In this document: piece after piece, positions 1 to 6,546 of the stretch
Layout: every line of letters begins with the position of its first letter
Numbering within the stretch: position 1 is the stretch's first letter
Assembly: GCA_963582935.1 (NCBI GenBank)
Contig: CAUZSH010000070.1
Span: 1-8,726 of the forward strand
Direction of reading: 5' to 3'
DNA length: 8,726 nt
Source of the DNA: CAUZSH01 sp963582935
GTDB lineage: Bacteria; Pseudomonadota; Gammaproteobacteria; Francisellales; Francisellaceae
Translations under genes and position numbers: made by a program
Notes under the pieces: generated by a model
What the model was told of the DNA's origin: nothing
Seen by the model: only the letters and a program-made list of their open reading frames with translations
The model's database searches: none

Positions 1-1115
1 TTCCCAATGCGTTCATTATAAAAATTCAGCGCTGAAAATTGCTTGGTTAAAGAATCTTGTGTATGAATATCACTGGTTTCAACAAAATCATCAAGGCTTT
101 TCTTCGCTCGCTTAACCGTACTTTGGTATTCTAATGCTGCTTTCTTAATATTCTTAGCCAAATCAATCAACGAGACAGACACTTCTTTTAAACGAAAAAT
201 ATCATCATTTCGCTCATTAACATCACGCTTCAAATATAAGCGATGAATAATGCTTTGAGCTTCTGTCAATGAAGTCACCAAAACTTTCTTACTTTCTTGC
301 AAAGATGCCAAATCACCTGAACGTATTATCCCACCAGGCAAGGTATTAAGCGTCTTGTCCACATCATTAATCCATTTCTGTGAACCCATTAAGGTCAACT
401 GACCTGAAAATGCAGAGAGCGCTTTATTTGGCAAATGATGGCACTCATCAATAATAAAAATACTCTTTTCAAACTCAGGCAAAATTGAGCCATCACCCAA
501 AGACAAATGCGACAATAACAAACTATGATTCACCACCACAATATCTGCACTTCGCAATCGTCTACGTGCCTGAATAAACGCACATTCTTTGACAAACTCA
601 CAACGCTTGCCAATACAGGTCGTTGAAGTATTACAAAGGTGCTGCCATTGCTTATAATGAACCGGTTTTTTCAGCGTATCCATATCCCCAGACCAGCCTT
701 TTTCTAGCCGTTCATCCAAATAATCTAAGGTGTCTATATCCACATCAATATTACTATCTGCATTGGAAATTGTATTCGCTAGGCGCTTATGACAAATATA
801 CCGTCCACGCCCTTTCGCAATTACATAGCTCAAATCCTCATTCACCAATTTCTTTAAAAATGGGAGGTCTTTTTCAACCAACTGCTCCTGCAACGCAATG
901 GTATTAGTGGAAATAATAATACACTTCTTCTCTTTGCGATCTTTTTGCCCAAGATAGGCTCCAAGCAAATAAGCAAAGGTCTTTCCAACACCCGTGCCTG
1001 CCTCAATCACAACCCTCTGGTCTTTCAGCACGGCATCTTTGACATGTTTCACCATCTCTACTTGCGCTTGGCGAACTTTTAAACCCGCCTCGGAAAATAT
1101 TTTATCAATTTTCAT
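1..1115 (-). CDS. dinG: DinG-type ATP-dependent DNA helicase (partial: N-terminal half)
   Basis: This gene encodes an XPD-like superfamily 2, 5'-to-3' DNA helicase with an iron-sulfur cluster. DinG unwinds structures such as D-loops and R-loops during repair. About 371 residues are visible and the frame stays open to the left edge, so the C-terminal half (second RecA domain) lies outside; DinG is usually about 700 residues. Visible motifs are Walker A (EAGTGVGKT, residues 38-46), the motif Ia region (IIISTNTIALQEQL, 66-79), four cluster cysteines at 108, 167, 172 and 178 (GRGRYIC, then C-x4-C-x5-C, the E. coli DinG spacing), VVVNHSLLL (193-201) and a DExH box reading DECH (223-226). The wording around Walker A and the cysteines is closer to DinG than to YoaA. 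The ATG start lies 10 nt after the sbcB stop, with a weak AAAG ribosome site, so it is probably co-transcribed and translationally coupled with sbcB. Confidence 0.93.
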   Translation of the reverse strand, partial: MKIDKIFSEAGLKVRQAQVEMVKHVKDAVLKDQRVVIEAGTGVGKTFAYLLGAYLGQKDRKEKKCIIISTNTIALQEQLVEKDLPFLKKLVNEDLSYVIAKGRGRYICHKRLANTISNADSNIDVDIDTLDYLDERLEKGWSGDMDTLKKPVHYKQWQHLCNTSTTCIGKRCEFVKECAFIQARRRLRSADIVVVNHSLLLSHLSLGDGSILPEFEKSIFIIDECHHLPNKALSAFSGQLTLMGSQKWINDVDKTLNTLPGGIIRSGDLASLQESKKVLVTSLTEAQSIIHRLYLKRDVNERNDDIFRLKEVSVSLIDLAKNIKKAALEYQSTVKRAKKSLDDFVETSDIHTQDSLTKQFSALNFYNERIG

Positions 1116-1125
1116 TCTTTATCAC

Positions 1126-2544
1126 TTATACAGAAATATATTCTTCTAATTCATCCAACAGAGCTAACTGTTCATCTGATAACTCACGCTCCTCTTTGAG
1201 GGTTTGTATTTTCTCAAAAGATTCAGGCACGGAGCGTCTTTTATTTCCTCTGAAGTCCAACAATAAATCAGCTTCATCAAAGGACGCAATCTGCTCAAGA
1301 TAATGATGAAAATCCATTTGGAATTCCGTTGGCAGATGCTCAGGGCTTAAACGTCCAAGTAATCGCAATGCTCTTGTCTGAAGATCACCTTCAAATTTAG
1401 GCAACATATTTGCCTTAGCTTCTAAAGTTGCCCCATGAAACTGCTGGCATAAACGCTCTTCCCAAGGTGCTAAAAAACCAGAGGTATATAGCGCGGCATC
1501 AATATCCACCCCATCAACCTTGGGATAGGTATACTCTAAAGTATCCTCCACAATGGCTAAAAATATATCTGGATTCTCCATCAGCCATTTTTTATTTTCT
1601 TTGATCTCATTGATCCTCGCCTCACCCAATTTTTTCACAAAACGTGGTAGTGCTGGCAATAAGATTGGCGGTTCCCCCCATTTTTTCTTTATCACCCAAG
1701 TATGCTCTGAAATAGTTTCAATCGTGGTTTCACGCAACTCTGGTAAATCCAAACGAAGCCAACAGGTTTGGTTTTTATAATGTCGATGTTGCCCAAGATT
1801 TAGCACAGGTGCATGATATTGGTTATCAACACCAAATCGTCCATTCACCATAATTGCTTGCTGATAAAAAGTGTCCTTTATGGTAAGACCACCTTTAAAT
1901 TTTTCTGCTTGCCTTTGATCATGTTTCTTTTTAAAACCACCTTCCAAGAAGCGCCACATTGGTTCATTCGACTTTAGCTTTCTTGCCAATGCCACGGTCA
2001 CTTCCACATCCACCAAGGCATCATGCGCGCGCCCTTCAAGCACCAATTTATTTGCCTCATTCAGCAACTCAAGCTTCAAGCTTGGCTTACCATCCTTTGT
2101 GGGAAACGCAATACGCTCATGATCATATAAATAATAAGCCGCAACTAATGGATATAAATCCATACGATAGCAATCATTGGCAAACTGATGCGTATAAACA
2201 CTCAAAAGGTTTCGGTAGAAGGAAAAACGTAGAAACTCATCATCAAAACCCAAGGTGTTATAACCAACACTGACCGTATCAGGCACATTGATCAATGCAT
2301 GGATTTTTTGAACGGCTTCGTATTCTGATACTCCCTCACTATTCGCCTTTTCTAAGGGAATATGATGCACAATGAGTGCTTCTGGATCAACAATGGTATC
2401 AGGGTTCAGCTTAACCAAAAACTCATGGCGTTCGATTTCATTCAGCTGCTCATCCGTCCGAATAGCTGCAAACTGCATAATTTGATCAAAACACTTGTGA
2501 ATCCCAGAAGTTTCCAAATCATAAAAAAGATAGGTTTTCGCCAT
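1126..2544 (-). CDS. sbcB: Exodeoxyribonuclease I (ExoI)
   Basis: The product is a 472-residue single-strand-specific 3'-to-5' DNA exonuclease of the DEDDh superfamily, acting in mismatch repair and recombination; E. coli ExoI has 475 residues. Catalytic residues are visible: D9 and E11 in FYDLETSG, D101 in GYNTLGFDDE, and H174 and D179 in HDALVDV. The characteristic early stretch QFAAIRTD (24-31) matches E. coli. The remainder fits the SH3-like and helical ExoI C-terminal domains by length and scattered similarity such as MFG/RFG and LRENP/LMENP. The ATG start is supported by GGAG (minus strand, 2551-2554) six nt upstream; an ATG at 2546-2548 is out of frame. It lies 40 nt beyond the terminator of the thrS operon and directly precedes dinG, forming a two-gene repair unit. 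No clear promoter of its own is visible, so it may depend on read-through or on a weak promoter overlapping the terminator. Confidence 0.96.
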   Translation of the reverse strand: MAKTYLFYDLETSGIHKCFDQIMQFAAIRTDEQLNEIERHEFLVKLNPDTIVDPEALIVHHIPLEKANSEGVSEYEAVQKIHALINVPDTVSVGYNTLGFDDEFLRFSFYRNLLSVYTHQFANDCYRMDLYPLVAAYYLYDHERIAFPTKDGKPSLKLELLNEANKLVLEGRAHDALVDVEVTVALARKLKSNEPMWRFLEGGFKKKHDQRQAEKFKGGLTIKDTFYQQAIMVNGRFGVDNQYHAPVLNLGQHRHYKNQTCWLRLDLPELRETTIETISEHTWVIKKKWGEPPILLPALPRFVKKLGEARINEIKENKKWLMENPDIFLAIVEDTLEYTYPKVDGVDIDAALYTSGFLAPWEERLCQQFHGATLEAKANMLPKFEGDLQTRALRLLGRLSPEHLPTEFQMDFHHYLEQIASFDEADLLLDFRGNKRRSVPESFEKIQTLKEERELSDEQLALLDELEEYISV

Positions 2545-2550
2545 ACATTA

Positions 2551-2554
2551 CTCC
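2551..2554 (-). promoter_or_regulatory. Ribosome binding site of sbcB
   Basis: The minus strand reads GGAG six nt before the ATG. It fixes the start at 2544 and excludes the out-of-frame ATG at 2546-2548, which would be only two nt from this site. Confidence 0.7.
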
Positions 2555-2583
2555 GTCATTTCCGTTCCATATATTTCAGGCAT

Positions 2584-2609
2584 AAAAAAAGGTGCTTAAA
2601 GCACCTTTT
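2584..2609 (-). terminator. Rho-independent terminator of the thrS-infC-rpmI-rplT operon
   Basis: The arms GGTGC (2591-2595) and GCACC (2601-2605) flank a 5-nt loop and are extended by A/T pairs (AAAA 2587-2590 with TTTT 2606-2609). On the minus strand the hairpin runs into seven U residues, as expected for a terminator of leftward transcription. It begins 26 nt after the rplT stop and ends 39 nt before the sbcB ATG, so it marks the operon end. The plus-strand T-run has only four bases, so termination in that direction is doubtful. Confidence 0.85.
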
Positions 2610-2635
2610 CATTGTATCAATTTTTTATTGAATAC

Positions 2636-2992
2636 TTAAGCTAAAGCAGCTTTTGCTTTTTCTACGATTTTAGCAAAATCTTCTTTATTATAAACAGCCA
2701 TCTCAGCTAACACTTTACGATCTAGCTCAATCTCAGCCTTTTTAAGACCATTGATGAATGAACTATAACGCATATCATGTGCACGGACAGCAGCATTAAT
2801 ACGGACAATCCACAATGCACGGAATTGTCTTTTTCTTTGCTTACGGTCACGATAAGCATATTGACCTGCTTTGATTACTGCTTGCTTCGCGACACGATAG
2901 ACACGTGAGCGAGCACCGTAATAGCCCTTCGCTTGATTTAATATCTTCTTATGACGACGGCGTGCTTGCACACCTCTTTTTACTCTTGGCAT
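2636..2992 (-). CDS. rplT: 50S ribosomal protein L20
   Basis: The 118-residue product has the normal L20 length. It binds 23S rRNA early in large-subunit assembly. The sequence shows the family's very basic N-terminal extension (MPRVKRGVQARRRHKKIL, residues 1-18), the GYYGARSRVYRVAKQAV segment, YRDRKQRKRQFR, then LWIVRINAAVR and the globular C-terminal domain with FINGLKKAEIELDRKVLAEMA. The ATG start has GGAG (2999-3002) six nt upstream. It is the last gene of the IF3 operon, 38 nt after rpmI and just before the terminator. In E. coli, L20 represses translation of rpmI-rplT by binding a pseudoknot in the mRNA; whether that operates here cannot be read from the sequence. Confidence 0.98.
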   Translation of the reverse strand: MPRVKRGVQARRRHKKILNQAKGYYGARSRVYRVAKQAVIKAGQYAYRDRKQRKRQFRALWIVRINAAVRAHDMRYSSFINGLKKAEIELDRKVLAEMAVYNKEDFAKIVEKAKAALA

Positions 2993-3030
2993 AACTTACT
3001 CCACTTTAAAAAAACTTTATTTATGTCACT

Positions 3031-3228
3031 TTAACTATAAGGCAACATTTGGTTGATACTTGGCACATCAGCTTTCGCAATCTGGCTCATCCCACGCAAA
3101 TGACGTTTACGCTTCGTCGTCATCTTAGTATTGATGTGAGCACGGTTCGCTGAACGATGTTTAAAACCGCCTTTACCCGTTCTTCTAAAGCGCTTAAGCG
3201 CACTACTATTCGATTTCATTTTCGGCAT
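3031..3228 (-). CDS. rpmI: 50S ribosomal protein L35
   Basis: This 65-residue, strongly basic large-subunit protein has the usual L35 length of 64-66. Family features are the start MPKMKSNSSALKRFRRTGKG, the central HINTKMTTKRKRHLRG and the C-terminal KADVPSINQMLPY. The ATG start has GGAG (3238-3241) nine nt upstream. It sits between infC and rplT with gaps of 31 and 38 nt, the conserved order of the operon. In E. coli, rpmI and rplT are translationally coupled and repressed together by L20. Confidence 0.98.
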   Translation of the reverse strand: MPKMKSNSSALKRFRRTGKGGFKHRSANRAHINTKMTTKRKRHLRGMSQIAKADVPSINQMLPYS

Positions 3229-3259
3229 TTTTATATACTCCGCATTCCGATGTGGTTGT

Positions 3260-3787
3260 TTATTTTTTCTTTGGGGCTAAAAGCATGAGCATTTGACGGC
3301 CTTCCAGTTTCGGATACTGTTCGACTGTCCCATATTCAGCCAGATCTACTTCAAGGCGTTTCATCATGTCCAAACCAAGTTCTTGGTGTGCCATTTCACG
3401 ACCTCTAAAGCGTACTGTTATTTTAACCTTATCACCATTTTCCAGAAACTTTATCAGGTTGCGTAGTTTTACCTGATAGTCCCCTATATCCGTCCCAGGT
3501 CGCAGTTTAATTTCTTTAACCTGAGTCTTCTTTTGCTTCTTCTTCGCCGCCGCCTTCTTTTTGACCTCATCATAGACAACTTTTTTGTAATCCATAACGC
3601 GACAAACAGGTGGCTCAGCTTGAGGCACGACCTCTACGAGATCAAGCCCCTCTTCACGTGCTTTTCCAAGCGCATGTTCTATCGTCACAATGCCCAGCTG
3701 TTCACCTTCACTTCCAACCAAACGTACTTTAGGTACATTGATTTCTTCATTTAGGCGATTTTTACTCTTTTTACCTGGCGCTTTAAT
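3260..3787 (-). CDS. infC: Translation initiation factor IF-3, with probable AUU start codon
   Basis: IF3 binds the 30S subunit, prevents premature 50S joining and proofreads the initiator tRNA and start codon. The 175-residue product shows an N-domain (about 19-74, with GEQLGIVTIEHAL and PPVCRVMDYKK), a lysine-rich linker (75-94) and a C-domain (95-175, with GTDIGDYQVKLR, FRGREMAH and the ending LLAPKKK). I place the start at the ATT at 3785-3787 and not at a TTG at 3800-3802. The strong Shine-Dalgarno GGAGG (3796-3800) lies eight nt before ATT, the spacing found in E. coli infC, and ATT-AAA leads into a protein that aligns with the E. coli N-terminus. The TTG would overlap the Shine-Dalgarno. 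An AUU start is known to let IF3 repress its own translation. The gene lies 32 nt after thrS. Confidence 0.95.
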   Translation of the reverse strand: MKAPGKKSKNRLNEEINVPKVRLVGSEGEQLGIVTIEHALGKAREEGLDLVEVVPQAEPPVCRVMDYKKVVYDEVKKKAAAKKKQKKTQVKEIKLRPGTDIGDYQVKLRNLIKFLENGDKVKITVRFRGREMAHQELGLDMMKRLEVDLAEYGTVEQYPKLEGRQMLMLLAPKKK

Positions 3788-3795
3788 AGGGCATT

Positions 3796-3800
3796 CCTCC
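3796..3800 (-). promoter_or_regulatory. Shine-Dalgarno of infC that defines the AUU start
   Basis: The minus strand reads GGAGG followed by eight nt and then ATT AAA. Spacing and start match the arrangement of E. coli infC. An ATG one nt after the GGAGG is too close for initiation and would encode only Met-Pro-Tyr before a stop. Confidence 0.8.
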
Positions 3801-3819
3801 AAACTTTTTATTAATTTTT

Positions 3820-5727
3820 CTACTTCTTCTGTTCAATTTGTTCACGCAAAAGATCTGCAAAACGCTCAACACTCATGATGCCAAGGTCTTCTCCATCCCT
3901 TTTTCGGACGGTAATCTTTCCTTCAGCCGCTTCTTTTTCCCCTGCTACAAGTAAATAAGGGATCTTGGCTAAAGTGTGCTCACGGATTTTAAACCCGATC
4001 TTATCTTTTCTCAAGTCTATTTCTGCTCTAAATCCATTTTTTAGCAGTTTTGTATGTATTTCGTGCAGATATTCATCCTGTTTGTTGGTAATGCCCAAAC
4101 AAACCACCTGAACGGGAGACAACCATACTGGCAATAATCCAGCATAATGCTCAATCAGCATCCCAATAAAACGCTCAAGTGAACCCACAATGGCACGATG
4201 GAGCATAACAGGCACTTTTCGATCACTGTTTTCATCAATATAGGTCGCACCCAAACGCTCGGGCATGGAGAAATCCATTTGGATCGTGCCACACTGCCAA
4301 CTACGCCCAATGGAATCTTTTAAATGGAATTCAATTTTAGGACCATAAAATGCCCCTTCTCCAGGAAGGAAACTAAACTTCACGCCACTATTATCAAGCG
4401 CATTCGCCAAAGCCTTTTCAGACTTATCCCAGACCTCATCTGAACCAATACGATTATCAGGACGCAAAGCCAACTTCACGTCAAAGTCAACAAAACCGAA
4501 GTCTCGATAAACCTCAAAACACTGCTCCACCATCTTGATCACTTCGGCTTCCATTTGAGATTCTGTGCAAAAAATATGCCCATCATCTTGCGTGAAACTA
4601 CGAACCCGCATTAACCCATGCAAAGAGCCAGAAGCCTCATTCCTGTGCACCACACCAAACTCCGCCATTCTAATGGGTAAATCACGATAGCTATGTAAAT
4701 GATGGTTAAAAACTTGTACACATGTCGGGCAATTCATGGGGCGAAGCGCATAGTCTCTATTTTCTGAGCTGGTCATAAACATGTTTTCAGCATATTTATC
4801 CCAATGACCTGATTTTTGCCACAAGGAAATATCTGCAATTAAGGGCGTGCGAATTTCTGTACAGCCATAGCGCGTATTGGAATCTCGCATGTAATCTTCC
4901 ACTTCTCGCCAAATAGCCGTACCCTTTGGATGCCAAAAAGCAATCCCAGGTGAGTCTTCTTGGAAATGAAATAGATTGAGCTGTTTGCCGATTTTGCGGT
5001 GATCACGTTTCTCTGCTTCTTCTAAACGATATAAATAATCTTTCAACTGCTTTTTATCCGCCCAAGCTGTGGCATAAATACGTTGTAGCATTTCATTCTT
5101 AGAATCACCTCGCCAATAAGCACCAGCTGTACGCATCAGTTTGAATACTTTCAAATGTCCGGTATTTGGCACATGTGGCCCACGACATAAATCCGTAAAA
5201 TCACCCTGTGTATAGAGTGTTAAGGTTTCACTTTCAGGCAGATCACAAATAATTTCAGCTTTATATTTTTCACCCACAGATTCAAAATATTCAATTGCCT
5301 CATCTCGTACCATTTCTTTACGTGTTACAGGAAGATTCGCCTTTACAAGCTCTTTCATTTTTTTCTCGATCGCTTGCAATTCTTCCGTACTAAAAGCAGA
5401 TTCCCGAGCAAAGTCATAGAAGAATCCATCTTCGATCACAGGCCCAATAGTGACTTGTGTATTTGGAAATAAAGTTTTTACCGCTTGCGCCATTAGATGC
5501 GCACAAGAATGACGCAGCACTTCCAGGCCTTCATCATCTTTGGCAGTCAATATCCTAAGATCTGAATCACTTTGCATCACAAAACTAGCATCAACAGTTT
5601 TGCTGTCCACGACACCCGCAAGCGTCGCCTTTGCTAACCCTGGACCAATATCCGCAGCCACATCCATCACAGACACCGCTTGATCAAAAATTCTTTGTGA
5701 ACCATCTGGTAAGTTAATCTGAGGCAT
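3820..5727 (-). CDS. thrS: Threonyl-tRNA synthetase
   Basis: This class II synthetase charges tRNA-Thr with threonine and edits mischarged Ser-tRNA-Thr. The 635-residue product (E. coli 642) is complete: TGS domain (about 1-61), editing domain with H73-x3-H77 and C181/H185 in DLCRGPHVP, catalytic core (about 245-535) and anticodon-binding domain (about 536-635). Zinc ligands match E. coli: C333 (MNCP), H384 (DDGHIFC) and H510 (MLHRAIVGS). The motif 2 arginine is R362 in HRNE. The usual NCPGH or NCPCH reads NCPTC here, so a His next to the zinc ligand is replaced by Cys336. The ATG start has GGAG (5733-5736) five nt upstream. It is the first gene of the operon. E. coli ThrRS represses its own mRNA through tRNA-like leader hairpins; I see no such structure close to this start. 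Confidence 0.97.
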   Translation of the reverse strand: MPQINLPDGSQRIFDQAVSVMDVAADIGPGLAKATLAGVVDSKTVDASFVMQSDSDLRILTAKDDEGLEVLRHSCAHLMAQAVKTLFPNTQVTIGPVIEDGFFYDFARESAFSTEELQAIEKKMKELVKANLPVTRKEMVRDEAIEYFESVGEKYKAEIICDLPESETLTLYTQGDFTDLCRGPHVPNTGHLKVFKLMRTAGAYWRGDSKNEMLQRIYATAWADKKQLKDYLYRLEEAEKRDHRKIGKQLNLFHFQEDSPGIAFWHPKGTAIWREVEDYMRDSNTRYGCTEIRTPLIADISLWQKSGHWDKYAENMFMTSSENRDYALRPMNCPTCVQVFNHHLHSYRDLPIRMAEFGVVHRNEASGSLHGLMRVRSFTQDDGHIFCTESQMEAEVIKMVEQCFEVYRDFGFVDFDVKLALRPDNRIGSDEVWDKSEKALANALDNSGVKFSFLPGEGAFYGPKIEFHLKDSIGRSWQCGTIQMDFSMPERLGATYIDENSDRKVPVMLHRAIVGSLERFIGMLIEHYAGLLPVWLSPVQVVCLGITNKQDEYLHEIHTKLLKNGFRAEIDLRKDKIGFKIREHTLAKIPYLLVAGEKEAAEGKITVRKRDGEDLGIMSVERFADLLREQIEQKK

Positions 5728-5774
5728 TCTAACTCCAATAATTTCTTATTCGTATATCTGTAAATCCATTTGAT

Positions 5775-5802
5775 ATTTTACCGAAATAAATGCCAAAGTC
5801 AT
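5775..5802 (-). promoter_or_regulatory. Candidate sigma-70 promoter of thrS
   Basis: On the minus strand a -35-like ATGACT (5797-5802) and a -10 TAAAAT (5775-5780) are separated by 16 nt. This would give a short leader of about 40 nt before the thrS ATG. The -35 matches TTGACA at four of six positions. Other AT-rich hexamers nearby could serve instead. Confidence 0.4.
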
Positions 5803-5844
5803 CTTGTATTATTAACGCAGTTTAAAATAGCCTAGCATATCGTC

Positions 5845-5879
5845 AATTGGCACACATAGGCGAGCATTGCCAATTTTTT
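5845..5879 (+). terminator. Inverted repeat with T-run upstream of thrS (terminator-like)
   Basis: The perfect 8-bp arms AATTGGCA (5845-5852) and TGCCAATT (5868-5875) enclose a 15-nt loop, and the plus strand continues as a T-run to 5879. It resembles a plus-strand terminator, but no plus-strand gene ends here and the stem is AT-rich. It could instead be an operator or the end of a repeat element, as it lies about 45 nt upstream of the candidate thrS promoter. Confidence 0.35.
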
Positions 5880-5893
5880 ATTATGTACGGACA

Positions 5894-5972
5894 GTAAGCG
5901 ATGAATTCAGTACGTCATTGATCTATCGTTTACGCCTAGTGCGGTGAAATGCCGCATATGGGTTCCATAGGC
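5894..5972. repeat. Hairpin-rich intergenic element
   Basis: Two adjoining palindromic structures lie end to end. The first has arms GTAAGCGAT (5894-5902) and ATCGTTTAC (5925-5933), pairing at eight of nine positions around a 22-nt loop. The second has GCCTA (5934-5938) against TAGGC (5968-5972), enclosing a hairpin TGCGG (5940-5944) / CCGCA (5952-5956). The density of inverted repeats in a stretch without an established gene suggests a folded RNA or a small dispersed repeat. No second copy exists in this window. Confidence 0.35.
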
Positions 5973-6031
5973 TTATCCGACTTAAAATAGAAGTTAAGAG
6001 AAATGCTTTTAGCATCCTTTGGTGATTCCAT
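5936..6031 (-). CDS. Tiny ORF of 31 codons, doubtful
   Basis: An ATG-started frame of 31 codons ends in KPMEPICGISPH and overlaps the hairpin-rich element. It has no clear ribosome binding site, and an in-frame stop lies four codons before the ATG. I do not recognise the product. It may be chance, or part of a repeated element that happens to be open. I list it because no other gene occupies this stretch. Confidence 0.12.
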   Translation of the reverse strand: MESPKDAKSISLNFYFKSDKPMEPICGISPH

Positions 6032-6121
6032 TAAAGCTACTTATACGCGTTCAAACCCAGTCAGTATATGCGTTGCATTTGTATTTTAAGTAACATCAAG
6101 AATGGTGGTTCTACGTATGTC

Positions 6122-6301
6122 TTATTCAAGAGAATAAGTTAACTGCAAAAGATCCATACCCATATTTTCCAAAGATTTACATAGCTGTTTATTAGTCGGA
6201 GATACATTAATTGCAAATTTTGATGCTCTAATTGATTTTATTTCTGGTAACGGCCTGTAGTTTGCTAAAACATACTCAATCAATTTCTGCAACTTGCCCC
6301 A
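6122..6301 (-). pseudogene. Unrecognised C-terminal gene fragment (59 codons, no start)
   Basis: A 59-codon frame without a start codon ends in a TAA at 6122-6124. Readable stretches are KLIEYVLANYRPLPEIK, ASKFAINVSP and the end GMDLLQLTYSLE. It has protein-like composition, with alternating hydrophobic and charged residues, and looks like the 3' end of a lost gene. It overlaps the end of the truncated FAD oxidoreductase in another frame near 6280-6301, so the two remnants probably meet at a deletion junction there. I do not recognise the family. A 7-bp hairpin (6121-6138) covers its stop codon. Confidence 0.3.
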
Positions 6302-6498
6302 TCACCCAAGCGCAACGCCTCAAAAATAATCACAGTACGCCCCATTTTTGCCAAAGCAATAGATGCGGATAATCCTGTATAACCCCCACCAACAATCACC
6401 ACATCATAGTTTGAAGATATTTGTTGTGTTGAAGAAAGAAAATCGTCAAGGTGTAATCGTTTATCCGTTAACCAGTAAGGCTCTTTGGAGTAATTCAC
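6280..6498 (-). pseudogene. Truncated FAD-dependent amine/amino-acid oxidoreductase (N-terminus only)
   Basis: Seventy-two codons encode the start of a DAO-family flavoprotein resembling gamma-glutamylputrescine oxidoreductase (PuuB). Visible are an N-terminal PYWL segment, the dinucleotide-binding strand and glycine loop YDVVIVGGGYTG (31-42), the acidic E60 at the end of the second strand (VIIFEA), and GDGASCRN, corresponding to the family's GASGRNGG. A TGA follows exactly where the second glycine of GG would stand. Full-length members have about 400-430 residues, so most of the FAD and all of the substrate domain are missing. The only in-frame start is GTG at 6496-6498. A likelier original ATG at 6508-6510 is cut off by an in-frame TGA at 6499-6501. 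The gene is therefore almost certainly dead. Confidence 0.8.
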
Positions 6499-6546
6499 TC
6501 ACACACTCATAGCCCACCAACCTTTCTTAATATTCAAACTTCTCAA

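Noticed and set aside
623..907. Plus-strand ORF of 94 codons
   Set aside because: It lies opposite the conserved DinG coding sequence, which shows a Walker A and Fe-S cysteines in its own frame; the plus-strand translation has no recognisable features.
1553..2631. Three plus-strand ORFs of 75-104 codons opposite sbcB
   Set aside because: They are antisense to a full-length, motif-complete exonuclease I and have no protein-like conservation signals.
3783..3794. ATG one base after the infC Shine-Dalgarno, encoding Met-Pro-Tyr
   Set aside because: It is too close to the GGAGG for initiation, and the ATT eight nt away has the spacing known for infC.
5728..5890. E. coli-like thrS operator mimicking the tRNA-Thr anticodon arm
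   Set aside because: I found no hairpin close to the ribosome binding site with a CGU-type loop; the inverted repeat at 5845-5875 is too far upstream and has a 15-nt loop.
6121..6138. Perfect 7-bp hairpin CTTATTC-AAGA-GAATAAG as a terminator
   Set aside because: It is AT-rich and has no T-run on either strand after the stem. It may be chance, though it covers the stop codon of the fragment.
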